64,000 bases of DNA from a filamentous cyanobacterium ESFC-1 (GCA_000380225.1 KB904821.1:5122321-5186320); one strand, 5' to 3'. Counted from the first letter of the stretch, positions 46,358-55,865 are shown. Made by a program: numbers and translations. The notes: generated by a model not told the origin, from the sequence alone.

Positions 46358-47998
46358 TTACCAAGTGACGCGATCGCGCAAACCTTCACTCAACTTCGGC
46401 CCAATTCCAGGGACGCGCTGCAAATCTGCAAGGGAGGTAAAAGGCTGTTGTTGACGAGTAGCAATAATGCGTTGCGCGAGTTTTGGCCCTACTCCCGGTA
46501 ACGTTTCCAACTCCGCTTGAGAAGCCGTATTGAGATTAATAACTTGAGTAGGATTGGGAGTCGTGGGGGCTGTAATTTGAGGACAAGTTTGATTCGCTTG
46601 GGCAATTTTGTCTTGAATTGACGGCGGTAAACCCAAAGCAGCATTATGATAAAGGCGCTCAAATTCCCGTTCAAAATGAGCCGCGACAACGGGATTGCGA
46701 ATAATCAGTAGAGTTTCGTCGTTATTATGATTCGCTGCTGCTGACCAATTATGAGAGCCTGTAATTACAGTATTTTGGTCAATTACGCCAAATTTATGGT
46801 GTAATTTGTCGCCTCGGACAAGTTGCGGAATCCCCACAGAAGCAATACCCACTTGCCAAGGTTTATTATCCACTTCATACTGACAATTAGCCGCCAAAGC
46901 CACCCCCAACATATCCAACCCTTCACTATAGTTGCGAAAGGCAAAACTCGGATCGATTAAAGCTTGCACTTCTGCCCCTTGTTGATAGCGCGTTTCGAGA
47001 ATATCAACAATCGGTTGGTCAGAAAAAACAAACAAAGCCAGATTAACCGAATTTACCGCTTGACCCAGCGTTTGACCAATCAGACCATTACTACTGCGCG
47101 ACCAAGGTTGCGTCGGGGAAAGAGGGGAAAACTGGACTGTTACCGTCGATTCTCCCAATTGTAGGGTTTGAGGATTGCGAGGCGGTTTTCGTAAGCCAAA
47201 CAAGCTGTCCGGTTTTCCTCCGGGGCCATCTCCCCACAAATAGTTAAATTCTTGGGTAAAAATTTGGGCAATTTGGGGGTTTTGAATCCGCAACAAATTG
47301 TTAGCATTGCCTCGCGTTTCCGGGGCTACAATATCTCCATGGGTTCCACTCAGGGTTAAATTAACCGACCCCGTTAAAACGGTTACTCCGTCGATAATCG
47401 CAAATTTGTGGTGCATCAAACCGCTACCTTTTGACCCGTCGGCAGTATCGTCAATCACTGGGATTCCGGCATTAGCTAAAATAACGAGGGCATCTCTTTG
47501 ATTTAACTCCTCTGGTGCGAGTTGGCCGTCTTGATTCAAATCTACAAATGTCCGATATTCGTCGTAACGCTCCTTTTGTCGGGTATCAAGTTGGGCGATT
47601 TCTGACTCGGTAAAGGTACTATAGGAACGGCTGTAAGTATTTTCGAGAATGACTCGCACTTTTACCCCCGCTTGGTAGCGATTTGCGAGGGCTTGAGCCA
47701 CTTTAGGCAAGCGCAATTCTTGAACCGCCAAATCAATCTGAGTTTGCGCCGCATTTATCCCATCAATGGTAATCTGTTCGAGATCGTCGCCGGGTCGTTC
47801 GATGTTGCGATACCCGTCTGTATAATCGGCTCCCTGCGCTTGATTTTGGTTCATATAGACCTGAATATAAGCATCTTGGGGGAGGGGGTCAGGTCGCGTA
47901 GTGAGGGGGCTAGAACGCCAGAAAAATGCGACTAGCGCCAGGATTAAACCTAACCCCATCAAGCCGAGAAACACCCAAAAGCGACGCTGCCCTTTCAT
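46358..47998 (-). CDS. Membrane-anchored phospholipase-D-like protein with EF-hand loop and helix-hairpin-helix tail
   Basis: The 546-residue protein has an N-terminal membrane helix (WVFLGLMGLGLILALVAFFW), then two PLD domains with complete HKD motifs (MHHKFAIIDGVTVLTGSVN at about 195-213, and LHHKFGVIDQNTVITGSHNW in the second half). Between the strand before HKD1 and HKD1 itself, residues 153-164 read DLNQDGQLAPEE, a full 12-residue EF-hand calcium loop. The last 60 residues are two helix-hairpin-helix motifs of the ComEA type (LNTASQAELETLPGVGPKLA and FTSLADLQRVPGIGPKLSEG), which bind DNA. This domain mix suggests a surface or periplasmic nuclease controlled by calcium, perhaps linked to DNA uptake; that is inference. 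Confidence 0.88.
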   Translation of the reverse strand: MKGQRRFWVFLGLMGLGLILALVAFFWRSSPLTTRPDPLPQDAYIQVYMNQNQAQGADYTDGYRNIERPGDDLEQITIDGINAAQTQIDLAVQELRLPKVAQALANRYQAGVKVRVILENTYSRSYSTFTESEIAQLDTRQKERYDEYRTFVDLNQDGQLAPEELNQRDALVILANAGIPVIDDTADGSKGSGLMHHKFAIIDGVTVLTGSVNLTLSGTHGDIVAPETRGNANNLLRIQNPQIAQIFTQEFNYLWGDGPGGKPDSLFGLRKPPRNPQTLQLGESTVTVQFSPLSPTQPWSRSSNGLIGQTLGQAVNSVNLALFVFSDQPIVDILETRYQQGAEVQALIDPSFAFRNYSEGLDMLGVALAANCQYEVDNKPWQVGIASVGIPQLVRGDKLHHKFGVIDQNTVITGSHNWSAAANHNNDETLLIIRNPVVAAHFEREFERLYHNAALGLPPSIQDKIAQANQTCPQITAPTTPNPTQVINLNTASQAELETLPGVGPKLAQRIIATRQQQPFTSLADLQRVPGIGPKLSEGLRDRVTW

Positions 47999-48288
47999 GA
48001 TTCAATCTCATTAATACATGGCATTACTGTATCAATTTATGGAAGTCTTGGCGAGAGTATTCAGTTTGTTGACGATGAGCAGAATCGCGTAGAGACGAAG
48101 GATTTATCCGACGATTATCCAAGTCTATCCCCAATCAAGGCAGAAACTTATTTTTTTGTTCCCAAGTGTAATTTAGGAACGAGGCTAGTAAGTTTTGTCA
48201 ATTAATTACTGATTTTTTGAATTTTGGTAAAATTAGTCGTTCTACCAATTCTTGAAGTTATTAGCTAAAATTTTAATAGGATAAAATC

Positions 48289-48543
48289 ATGAGTAATATT
48301 GAAGAAAATTTAGTATATCGTCATACATTTAACACTCAAAATTAAATTAATGTTTACCCTCCAAAATTTAAACATAGAAACAAAAAGCTTGTTTACGAAA
48401 TTTCTTGTCCCCCCGGCTGTACTCATAACGGTCAACTAATTGTTTCCAGATGGCTTTCGCTACCACTTCCCGCTATCTTTTCTTGTGCCGATCTTAAAAC
48501 TAAAATAGAAGAACGAACCGGATATTTTGATTATATTCAATGA
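48289..48543 (+). pseudogene. Split small gene with an in-frame stop
   Basis: An ATG with AGGA upstream opens a frame reading MSNIEENLVYRHTFNTQN, TAA (48343-48345), and then in the same frame 65 further codons reading INVYPPKFKHRNKKLVYEIS, then CPPGCTHNGQLIVSRW to a TGA at 48541. The second part looks protein-like and has no good start of its own. A nonsense mutation in a small gene is the simplest reading. I do not recognise the family. The nearby 12-mers TTTAGGAACGAG (48172) and CTCGTTCCTAAA (48687) bracket it as an inverted pair. Confidence 0.45.
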
Positions 48544-48725
48544 TTAACAGCTTATTCAGTTATTTCCTTCCGATATTTCTGATTAAATAACTAAAAAAAT
48601 TCGGTTTTTAGTGGTTGGTAGTGTAGGACAATACTCGTACTCATTTTGACGATCGCGCTCTTGAGAGATAATTGTAAGAGGGGATTCTCGTTCCTAAAGT
48701 CACTTTTTCGCTATTGTTTAGGAAT

Positions 48726-49160
48726 CTAAGAGGCGATCGCGTCAAACTGTGTCAACCGATAAATTACACTTTCTTCGAGTAACTGTCGGATAAAGTGAGG
48801 AGATGAAGCATTTGCCGAATGTAACTTGTCTCGGTACAAACGGCAAGCTTCCTTGTCATTCAAAATACGACTGTGCAAAATTTTCGTCCAATCTGGAGCA
48901 ACAGTAATCAATTCAGGGACAATCGCTACAAAAGCTTGTAATTGCTCCTCTAGTGCAAAAGATTCGAGTAAATGGACGAGACCAAACATCACTTCTGGCT
49001 GTTGGCAGCGATCGTCAAAAATCAGATGTAGCGCGGGTAAATCGTCGTTTTTAGGATTTTCGGCAAGTTGAAAGAGTGCATTCTCAAAAGCGTTGACTTC
49101 TTCACGCGATCGCATCAGTCTACTCGCTTTTAAACTGTCAATCCAATGCTTTTCTGTCAT
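48726..49160 (-). CDS. Imm30-type immunity protein, orphan
   Basis: The 144-residue all-helical acidic protein has the pattern LPALHLIFDDRCQQPEVMFG, LVHLLESFALEEQLQAFVAI and ILHSRILNDKEACRLYRDKL, which I recognise as the Imm30 immunity family of polymorphic toxin systems. Such proteins neutralise a toxin domain encoded just upstream. No full toxin gene is present; only a short open stretch of about 30 codons (QGLYTPQLRRSLQQIIALNQ) precedes the ATG and overlaps it by 4 bases. Direct repeats GAGAGATAAT(T/A)GTAAGAGG at 48663 and 49265 flank the gene. Confidence 0.75.
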   Translation of the reverse strand: MTEKHWIDSLKASRLMRSREEVNAFENALFQLAENPKNDDLPALHLIFDDRCQQPEVMFGLVHLLESFALEEQLQAFVAIVPELITVAPDWTKILHSRILNDKEACRLYRDKLHSANASSPHFIRQLLEESVIYRLTQFDAIAS

Positions 49161-49287
49161 AGCGATCTTTCTCCCTTATCAAAAATGCCCCGCCACGTTA
49201 GCTGATTTAATGCGATGATTTGTTGTAAACTCCGCCGCAGTTGTGGCGTGTAAAGTCCTTGACTGAGAGATAATAGTAAGAGGCAAT

Positions 49288-49974
49288 TTAACCAGAATCG
49301 TTTTGTTCCCGTTCGCTTTCTCGTAACGCCTCTACTGGAGACTGACGGCGACGACGATACCAAGTTGCACCACCGACGAGCATTCCCGTCAGCGTCAACG
49401 CCCCTAAAATCGGTAACACATCCCCCTGACTCAACGCCTGTAACCCTGCCCCCATCATCACAAAGGGTAACACCCCCGGTACAGTACCCAGTAATGTACC
49501 AATGGTATAGTCGCGAAACCGAATCCCCGTCAAACCCGCCGCAAAATTGACAATGCCATAAGGAATCAACGGTAACAAGCGAATGGCGAACATATAAAAC
49601 AAGCCGCCTTGCTGCACCTCCGCATCAATGGCTTCCCAGCGGCCTGCTAAACGCTTGGCCACCCATTCTCGGCCAATCGTGCGGGTAAAGCCAAACGCCA
49701 CCATCGCCGCTATAATCGCCGCTACCGTTGTCCACAGGGTTCCCCACCACACGCCAAAAATTGCGCCACCACTCAAATTAAGGGGCGTAGAGGGCAGGAT
49801 GAGTAACGTGCCGATGGTGTACAGCAGAATGTAAATAATTGGGGCCCAAATCCCCGCTTTTTCGAGCCATACCTGGATTTGTTCGGGTTCAATGCCCCCC
49901 AAAACATAAAAACCAACGGCGGTGACAACAATACAAAAGATTAACAGCGCAATGGCACTACTTTTGGCTTTCAA
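49288..49974 (-). CDS. TVP38/TMEM64 (VTT/DedA-like) membrane protein
   Basis: The 228-residue inner-membrane protein has about six hydrophobic segments. The VTT core is LLYTIGTLLILPSTPLNLSG, GGAIFGVWWGTLWTTVAAII, then RLLPLIPYGIVNFAAGLTGI and GTLLGTVPGVLPFVMMGAGL. DedA and TVP38 proteins are thought to move lipids such as undecaprenyl phosphate across the membrane, which fits a place next to polysaccharide genes. It lies 12 bases downstream of the GT2 gene and is likely co-transcribed with it. Confidence 0.9.
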   Translation of the reverse strand: MKAKSSAIALLIFCIVVTAVGFYVLGGIEPEQIQVWLEKAGIWAPIIYILLYTIGTLLILPSTPLNLSGGAIFGVWWGTLWTTVAAIIAAMVAFGFTRTIGREWVAKRLAGRWEAIDAEVQQGGLFYMFAIRLLPLIPYGIVNFAAGLTGIRFRDYTIGTLLGTVPGVLPFVMMGAGLQALSQGDVLPILGALTLTGMLVGGATWYRRRRQSPVEALRESEREQNDSG

Positions 49975-49986
49975 AATCCTTGACCT

Positions 49987-50994
49987 CTAATGTTCTTTGG
50001 GAAACTCTGCCGTATAACCGCGTCGGGGAGGATGGTTAGAGTGAGGTGGCAATCCATACAAATCGCGGATTAGGTAAATGGGACGACCTTTTACTTCTTC
50101 GTAGACGCGACCGATATATTCTCCTACAATGCCGAGGGTGATGAGTTGAATCCCTCCGAGAAATAAAATCGCCACCATCAAAGACGCATAACCGGGTACA
50201 TCGACTCCTTGAATAATGGTGCGAATAATCAGAAAGCTGGCGTATAACAACGACATAAAAGAAACGACCAGACCGACATAACTCCACATTTTGAGCGGAA
50301 TAAAACTAAAGGAAAAGATGCCATCTAGGGCAAAGTTCCAGAGTTTCCAATAGTTCCAAGTGGTTTTGCCTTTATGACGGGCTTCTCGGTCAAATAATAC
50401 AGAAGTTTGCTTAAATCCGACCCAAGCAAATAAACCCTTCATAAAGCGGGTGCGTTCGGGAACGTGCTTGAGGGCTTCGACCACGCGACGGTCGAGTAGG
50501 CGAAAATCCCCGGTATTGGCGGGGACATGAACTAAACTCATGCGGTCAATGATGTTGTAAAAAGCACTGGCTGTGAAGCGTTTGAGCCAACTTTCCCCTT
50601 GGCGCGATCGCCTCGTTGCATATACCACATCATAGCCTTCTCGCCACTTTTCGATCAACTGGCCAATTAATTCGGGCGGGTCTTGCAAATCTGCGTCAAT
50701 GGGAACAACGGCATTGCCTGTCGTATAATCTAAGCCCGCAGTCAGGGCGATTTCTTTACCAAAATTGCGGGCAAGATTGATGACTTTAATCTGGGGATTG
50801 CGTTCGTGATGAGCAATCAAATATTTGAGGGTGTCATCGCGACTGCCATCATTAATGCACACAATTTCATAAGACATCTTCAAGTTATGCACCACGGCTT
50901 CGAGTCGCTCAAATAAATAATCTAGGTTTTGTTCCTCGTTATACACCGGAACCACAATAGAAAGCTCGACCCGTTCGGAAGTAGAAGACATCAT
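49987..50994 (-). CDS. Family 2 glycosyltransferase, polyprenyl-phosphate type (GtrB/ArnC-like)
   Basis: The 335-residue protein has an N-terminal GT-A domain (LSIVVPVYNEEQNLDYLFER, VCINDGSRDDTLKYL, PIDADLQDPPELIGQLIEKW with the DAD metal motif) and two C-terminal membrane helices (LWSYVGLVV-type and SLMVAILFLGGIQLITLGIV), followed by GEYIGRVYEEVKGRPIYLIR. Members move a sugar from a nucleotide donor to undecaprenyl or dolichyl phosphate. It starts the short operon with the VTT protein. Confidence 0.92.
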   Translation of the reverse strand: MMSSTSERVELSIVVPVYNEEQNLDYLFERLEAVVHNLKMSYEIVCINDGSRDDTLKYLIAHHERNPQIKVINLARNFGKEIALTAGLDYTTGNAVVPIDADLQDPPELIGQLIEKWREGYDVVYATRRSRQGESWLKRFTASAFYNIIDRMSLVHVPANTGDFRLLDRRVVEALKHVPERTRFMKGLFAWVGFKQTSVLFDREARHKGKTTWNYWKLWNFALDGIFSFSFIPLKMWSYVGLVVSFMSLLYASFLIIRTIIQGVDVPGYASLMVAILFLGGIQLITLGIVGEYIGRVYEEVKGRPIYLIRDLYGLPPHSNHPPRRGYTAEFPKEH

Positions 50995-50998
50995 GATT

Positions 50999-51186
50999 AC
51001 AGTTATCAGCGATTAAGGGGCAGTCGGCAATCGGCAATCGGCAATCGGGGGGAGTGGGGATGCAAGCCCCTCCAAAGTGAGTCAGAAACTTTGGCCTACA
51101 AGGCAAACTCTAAAAAAGGCTAAAAGCTAGGCCAGATGAGCGCTACAGCCCCAAAAAGTAGATTTGAGTTTCAAAGAGAGTCAACA
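50999..51186 (-). repeat. Dispersed repeat family, copy 3
   Basis: Read on the minus strand it has the landmarks of copy 1 in the same order, with three GATTGCCGA-type units. CCAAAG and CTTTGG form the small hairpin around TTTCTGACTCA. It is joined head-to-tail to copy 4. Confidence 0.75.
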
Positions 51187-51370
51187 GCTTCTAAGGGGCT
51201 CCTCGGCAATCGGCTCCTCGGCAGTCGGGGGGGAGTGGGGATGCAAGCCCCTCCAAAGTGAGTCAGAAACTTTGGCCTGTAGGGCAGACTCTAGAAAAGG
51301 CTCAACACTAGAATATATCTGGATTTCAGCGTCAAAAAGCGAATTTAACGTTTCAAAGAGAGTCATCAGT
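51181..51370 (-). repeat. Dispersed repeat family, copy 4
   Basis: It is a tandem neighbour of copy 3 with the same orientation. From GAGTGGGGATGCAAGCCCCT through AAACTTTGGCCT it is nearly identical to copy 3, and it differs more toward the distal end. Its GCCGA block reads as two units with GAGGAGCC between. Confidence 0.73.
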
Positions 51371-51625
51371 TTTGGCAAGAGGGAAGCAATTGGATGATAA
51401 CCAATAACCAATATCAAGACAGCCTTGTCAAGGTGCTAGACTTCTCGCTTGATTCTACCTGTTTGAGAGGGAGAAGAAAGAAGTTTGCTTCAATCTTTTA
51501 GATTGGTTATCAAGGGGTAACAATACAAGGGCAAATGATCTTAAAAATTAGAAATTAGGCTTTGAGGCTGATTCTCTGGGACATAATCTTGCCACTCAAC
51601 TGCAAAGCTGCCCCTTAATCGCTGA
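51371..51625. other. Intergenic region without recognisable features
   Basis: The 255 bases are A/T-rich with no open frame of interest. The part near 51608-51622 (GCCCCTTAATCGCTGAT) repeats the edge sequence of the dispersed repeat, so another copy may once have been present. Confidence 0.4.
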
Positions 51626-52564
51626 TTATTCAGCGTTTTGGCGATACCATTCAATTGTATTTTTGAGGCCGGTTTTAAAGTCAGTTTGGGCTTCAAAGTT
51701 AAAGCGTTCTTTGGCGCGGGTGGTATCTAAACAGCGTCGGGGTTGACCGTTGGGTTTGTCGGTTTCCCACACAATTTTACCCTCAAAGTTCATCAATTCG
51801 CAGATCAGTTCTACTAAGTCCCGAATCGAAATTTCAGTATTTGTGCCGAGGTTTACGGGGTCGGGGTCGTTGTAATCCTGAGTGGCCATGACAATTCCCC
51901 GGGCCGCGTCAGTGGAATATAAAAACTCCCGCGTGGGGCTACCATCTCCCCAAACTCGCAATTCTTGGTCTCCTCGTTGTTGGGCTTCGTAGATTTTGCG
52001 AATTAGGGCAGGAATGACGTGAGAACTTTCGGGTTTAAAGTTATCTTCGGGGCCGTAGAGGTTGACAGGGAGTAAATAGATGCCGTTGAAGTCGTATTGC
52101 TGGCGGTAGGCTTGCAGTTGAACTAATAGAGCTTTTTTGGCGATGCCGTAGGGGGCATTGGTTTCTTCGGGGTAGCCGTCCCAGAGGTTATCTTCTTTGA
52201 AGGGGACGGGGGTAAATTTGGGATAGGCGCAAATTGTGCCGACACAGACAAATTTTTCGACTCCGGCTTCATAAGCGGCGTGAATCAGTTGTGTCCCCAT
52301 CATCAGGTTATCGTAGAATAACTCGGCGGGTTTTTCCCGGTTGAGGCCGATACCCCCAACATGGGCAGCCAGGTGGATGATAATGTCTTGATTGGCTGCG
52401 ACTTTTTGACAGGCTTCGAGGGTACAGAGATCGAAATCTCGCGATCGCGGTACAGTAATTTTAGCGGCACTTGCTCCCGCTTCCGCTAATTGCTGCACGA
52501 CTTGTTGGCCTAAAAAACCTGCGCCCCCGGTCACAACAATGCGTTTTTCTCTTAAGTCCAGCAT
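51626..52564 (-). CDS. fcl: GDP-L-fucose synthase
   Basis: The 312-residue extended short-chain dehydrogenase epimerises and reduces GDP-4-keto-6-deoxymannose to GDP-L-fucose with NADPH. The Rossmann motif is [33 protein letters not shown] and [19 protein letters not shown] (Tyr and Lys of the catalytic triad), plus [20 protein letters not shown] are specific to the GDP-fucose branch. It lies downstream of gmd, which supplies its substrate. Confidence 0.96.
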   Translation of the reverse strand: MLDLREKRIVVTGGAGFLGQQVVQQLAEAGASAAKITVPRSRDFDLCTLEACQKVAANQDIIIHLAAHVGGIGLNREKPAELFYDNLMMGTQLIHAAYEAGVEKFVCVGTICAYPKFTPVPFKEDNLWDGYPEETNAPYGIAKKALLVQLQAYRQQYDFNGIYLLPVNLYGPEDNFKPESSHVIPALIRKIYEAQQRGDQELRVWGDGSPTREFLYSTDAARGIVMATQDYNDPDPVNLGTNTEISIRDLVELICELMNFEGKIVWETDKPNGQPRRCLDTTRAKERFNFEAQTDFKTGLKNTIEWYRQNAE

Positions 52565-52678
52565 GGTGATGTCCTACCTTGAGTAAAAATGAATGGTGAA
52601 TCGTATGAGAAAAGTTGAAGGTCATGGGTGATGAGACCTTCAACTATAAATCATCAACAAAAGATGGCTATTCTCGGT

Positions 52679-54817
52679 TTAATCGACAGCATTCCCGCCG
52701 ATATTTTGACGGATATAGGCATGATCTTTCAAGATTTTGCGGCCTGCTTCGCCGTGGGGTGAAGGAACACCCAACGCGGCCAAATCGGCTTCCACCATCA
52801 GTTTTACTAAGTCTTCAAAGTTGACTGACAGTTGCCAACCGAGTTTTTCTTGGGCTTTGGTCGAGTCACCAATTAATAACTCTACTTCTGCCGGACGGAA
52901 ATATCGGGGGTCAATTTCAACAAAATCTTCCCAGTTGAGGTTGACATAGTTAAACGCCACTTCGAGAAATTCCCGCACGGAATGGGTTTCTCCGGTAGAC
53001 ACGACATAATCGTCGGCGTGGTCTTGTTGTAGCATTAACCACATGGCGACAACATAATCTTTGGCGTAACCCCAATCCCGTTTTGCGTCAAGATTACCCA
53101 GGTAGATTTTCTTTTGTTGGTTGCCGACAATCCGGGCTAAAGCTCGCGTAATCTTGCGTGTAACGAAGGTTTCACCGCGACGGGGGGAGTTATGAATCCA
53201 GCCTTGACCCACTCCGGCGTGAAATGTCCCGGAGGTGGTGGCAAAGTCGAACAACCATTCATCGTAATCAATGGGGGTGGCTTTAACGACTTCATCGAGG
53301 GGCTTGCGTAAATGCTGACCCTTGTTGCCTTGAGGATGAGGGGAGTTGAGATTGAGTTGGTAATACAAACGGCCTTCTCGGTCTTCAGTGCTAATTACCA
53401 CTCGTTGTTGCAGGGTGGTTAAGGTTAACCAATATAAGCCCGCGGCCATGACTGCCGAAGCGGTGCGGAATCCTTGAAACTCATCAGTACAAGGGGTACT
53501 TTTCAGGCCGTCTCCGGCGTTAAAGCCTTCTAAAAAGGCTAAACGTTCGGCTTCACAAGCGTTGAGGATGCGCTGGGGAATGCGTTTGTGGCCGGCGCGG
53601 GTGTACAAGGATTCGCGGATATAGCGCCCGTAAGCCCGATTGCCATTTAGTCGCAGTTGGGTGACTTCTTTGCCGTTTTCAAAGCCACTGGGGGCGGTAT
53701 GGTGGGTGGTATAGCCGCCGGTGACTTTGCGCCAGGTGGCACTAATCCGGTCGAGGAGGGCTTGGTCTGGGTTGGTGGCCATGACTTTACCTTCTTCGCT
53801 GACCCAACCTTCGGCGGCTAAGATGCCGAGTAACCAAGCTTCTGAGAGGGTGAGGTCAATTTGATTGGTGGGTTGCGGTAAGTCAATGAGGGCCAGAGAG
53901 TCTTGGGTTGTGACTTCTCCGGCGGGTTTTTCGACGGCTTTGTTACCTTGGCGAGTAAAGACAACGTGGTCGCTGGTGGCGTGGTAAACTGCCCCTCGCG
54001 CGGCGATGCGATGGACTTGTTTGTTGGGGCTGCGTTTTGCACCATTCCAGGTAGCGGTCATACAGGTGACTTGGCTCCAGCCGGTTGCGTCCCAGACTTC
54101 AAAGCGGTCTTGGGGGGGGAGGTCGGTGGTGTAACGGTGGTCGTGACTGCCGTCGGTGCGATGGGGTACAATATCGGCGATCGCGTTGATGTCAATCAAG
54201 CCATCTTTTCGCACAATCACTGGGGTGTCGGCGGTGACGCATTCATGGTTGAACAAGATACCGTTACAGGCGAATAAGTCGTAAGATTCGCGGTAGTTAA
54301 CGGTTTGCCAATGGGCGTAAACTTTGGCGCAGGCATAGGGACTGCGGGGATAGAAGGGGGTGGTTTCTTTTTGGGGAATGTCTTGGACTTTGCCATACAT
54401 TTCCGATGACCCGGCTTGATAAAAGCGCACTTCTATGCCAGTACGGTGTTGATAATCGCGGATGGCTTCGAGGAGTCGTAGAGTCCCCATCCCTACCGTA
54501 TCAACGGTGTATTCGGGGGAGTCAAAACTAACGCGGACGTGGGATTGAGCGCCGAGATTATAGATTTCGTGGGGTTTAATTTCTTCGAGGATGCGGCGCA
54601 GGGTTGTCCCGTCGGTTAAGTCGCCGTAATGAAGGAAGAAACGGGCATCGGGGCTGTGGGGGTCTATATAAATATGATCGATGCGGTCGGTGTTAAATGT
54701 TGAAGTTCGCCGGATAATACCGTGAACTTCGTAACCTTTTTCTAATAACAACTCGCTTAAATAAGAACCATCTTGTCCCGTAATACCAGTAATCAGGGCG
54801 CGTTTGGGTTCACTCAT
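52679..54817 (-). CDS. gmd: GDP-mannose 4,6-dehydratase interrupted by an intein
   Basis: The precursor has 712 residues, of which 361 are enzyme. The N-extein (1-192) starts [20 protein letters not shown] with the NADP motif, and has [17 protein letters not shown] and [20 protein letters not shown] with the catalytic Tyr161 and Lys165. It stops at GILFNHE. The C-extein (544-712) resumes at [20 protein letters not shown] and continues with [19 protein letters not shown]. Joined, the motif NHE-SPRRGE is the normal conserved block of GMD. The enzyme converts GDP-mannose to GDP-4-keto-6-deoxymannose, the substrate of the adjacent fcl product. Splicing must occur for activity because the cut is in a conserved substrate-binding motif. 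Confidence 0.96.
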   Translation of the reverse strand: MSEPKRALITGITGQDGSYLSELLLEKGYEVHGIIRRTSTFNTDRIDHIYIDPHSPDARFFLHYGDLTDGTTLRRILEEIKPHEIYNLGAQSHVRVSFDSPEYTVDTVGMGTLRLLEAIRDYQHRTGIEVRFYQAGSSEMYGKVQDIPQKETTPFYPRSPYACAKVYAHWQTVNYRESYDLFACNGILFNHECVTADTPVIVRKDGLIDINAIADIVPHRTDGSHDHRYTTDLPPQDRFEVWDATGWSQVTCMTATWNGAKRSPNKQVHRIAARGAVYHATSDHVVFTRQGNKAVEKPAGEVTTQDSLALIDLPQPTNQIDLTLSEAWLLGILAAEGWVSEEGKVMATNPDQALLDRISATWRKVTGGYTTHHTAPSGFENGKEVTQLRLNGNRAYGRYIRESLYTRAGHKRIPQRILNACEAERLAFLEGFNAGDGLKSTPCTDEFQGFRTASAVMAAGLYWLTLTTLQQRVVISTEDREGRLYYQLNLNSPHPQGNKGQHLRKPLDEVVKATPIDYDEWLFDFATTSGTFHAGVGQGWIHNSPRRGETFVTRKITRALARIVGNQQKKIYLGNLDAKRDWGYAKDYVVAMWLMLQQDHADDYVVSTGETHSVREFLEVAFNYVNLNWEDFVEIDPRYFRPAEVELLIGDSTKAQEKLGWQLSVNFEDLVKLMVEADLAALGVPSPHGEAGRKILKDHAYIRQNIGGNAVD
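53189..54241 (-). mobile_element. Intein with LAGLIDADG homing endonuclease in gmd
   Basis: Residues 193-543 of the precursor (351 codons) are absent from normal GMD. The insert starts with Cys193 ([20 protein letters not shown], block A), has block B around [13 protein letters not shown] with Thr281 and His284, and ends with [20 protein letters not shown] then IHN (block F and G), with Ser544 as first C-extein residue. So the splicing nucleophiles Cys1, His-Asn and Ser+1 are all intact. In the middle, [11 protein letters not shown] and [11 protein letters not shown] are the two LAGLIDADG-type motifs of a homing endonuclease; the catalytic acidic residues (Glu336 and Asp436) are kept. It should both splice and, if the nuclease is active, spread by homing. 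Confidence 0.95.
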
Positions 54818-55133
54818 ACTTACTTTTCCTGTGCTTAATCGTTAAAAAGTTGCCCAAAATGGGCATTTTGGGAAGACACGATCTTTTTTCGTCGCCGGGT
54901 TGCAGCATGGGCGATCGCATCTTCATAGCGGTTGAGGTTGTTGGGAATTGATAGAACCAAAACCGCGATCGGGCTTGTTATTTGTTCTTAATCCAAGTTA
55001 ACCCAAAATTTGGGAGAATAGGAATTTAGACCAAATCACCGAGCTTTTACCCCCCAATTTTCCGGCAAAAAAGCGGAAAATCGGGAAGTTTAAAGCGTTT
55101 TGACCCGCCAATACACACCCTGAAGTCTGTCTT
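54818..55133. other. Intergenic region with two hairpins
   Basis: CCCAAAATGGGCATTTTGGG (54853-54872) is a perfect palindrome just upstream of gmd. ATTTTCCG and CGGAAAAT around about 55057-55081 form a hairpin beyond the sugar-transferase stop, which may terminate that transcript, although it lacks a T tract. No gene is seen. Confidence 0.45.
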
Positions 55134-55865
55134 CTAATAAGCCCCGTTATTGCGGGGAAAAATCATAACACCAATGGTTCTAAACACGATCAACAAGTCT
55201 AGTAGCCAGTTGCGGTTACTAGCGTAGTAAACGTCGATTTGTACGCGACGTTCGTAGGGAATATCATTGCGACCAGAAACTTGCCAAAGTCCGGTAATGC
55301 CGGGCTTAATGGTCAATACCTTTTCGATATGACGACCATATTTCGGCAATTCTTCTGGCACTAGAGGACGTGGCCCCACAACACTCATATCCCCCATTAA
55401 AACATTTAAAAATTGGGGAAACTCATCTAAGCTTGTGTAACGCAAAAAGCGACCAATCGGGGTAATTCTCGGGTCTTGGCGCAGTTTAAAATCCGCTTCA
55501 AATTCTTGGCGAACATGGGGGGAACGATCGAACATTTCCACCAACAAGTCATCCGCGTTGTGAACCATCGTGCGAAATTTAATGCAGCCAAAGGATCGAA
55601 AGTTTTTGCCGACACGCCTTTGGACGTAAAACACCGGCCCTGGAGAATCAATGGCAATCAGAACTGCCACGACCAAATAAATGGGGGAACAAACAATAAG
55701 AACGGCTAGGGAAAACAATACATCGAATAGCCGTTTCGCAGAATTTCCGTCTAAAACGCGACTTAATCGGCGTTTTTGTCTCTTTTTAGGTTTTCGGTCG
55801 GGCAAGGGTTGCCGCATTAAGCCTTTTAAGAGTTTGACGGAGATAAGTTGGCTATTGGCAGTCAT
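55134..55865 (-). CDS. Polyprenyl-phosphate sugar-1-phosphate transferase (WcaJ/WbaP-like)
   Basis: The 243-residue initiating transferase moves a sugar-1-phosphate from a nucleotide sugar to undecaprenyl phosphate. It has a basic N-terminus, one hydrophobic re-entrant helix (LFDVLFSLAVLIVCSPIYLV) and the conserved catalytic domain: VFYVQRRVGKNFRSFGCIKF, YTSLDEFPQFLNVLMGDMSV, VGPRPLVPEELPKYG, and KPGITGLWQVSGRND. It lacks the four-helix N-terminal part of the longer PglC/WcaJ forms. It starts the polysaccharide repeat unit made with the neighbouring GT genes. Confidence 0.93.
   Translation of the reverse strand: MTANSQLISVKLLKGLMRQPLPDRKPKKRQKRRLSRVLDGNSAKRLFDVLFSLAVLIVCSPIYLVVAVLIAIDSPGPVFYVQRRVGKNFRSFGCIKFRTMVHNADDLLVEMFDRSPHVRQEFEADFKLRQDPRITPIGRFLRYTSLDEFPQFLNVLMGDMSVVGPRPLVPEELPKYGRHIEKVLTIKPGITGLWQVSGRNDIPYERRVQIDVYYASNRNWLLDLLIVFRTIGVMIFPRNNGAY

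Noticed and set aside
49161-49363. 68-codon frame overlapping the end of the VTT gene and the imm30 start
   Set aside because: The first half is antisense-free but out of frame with VTT coding; only the last ~35 codons look protein-like, so it is noted as a possible toxin remnant and not as a gene.
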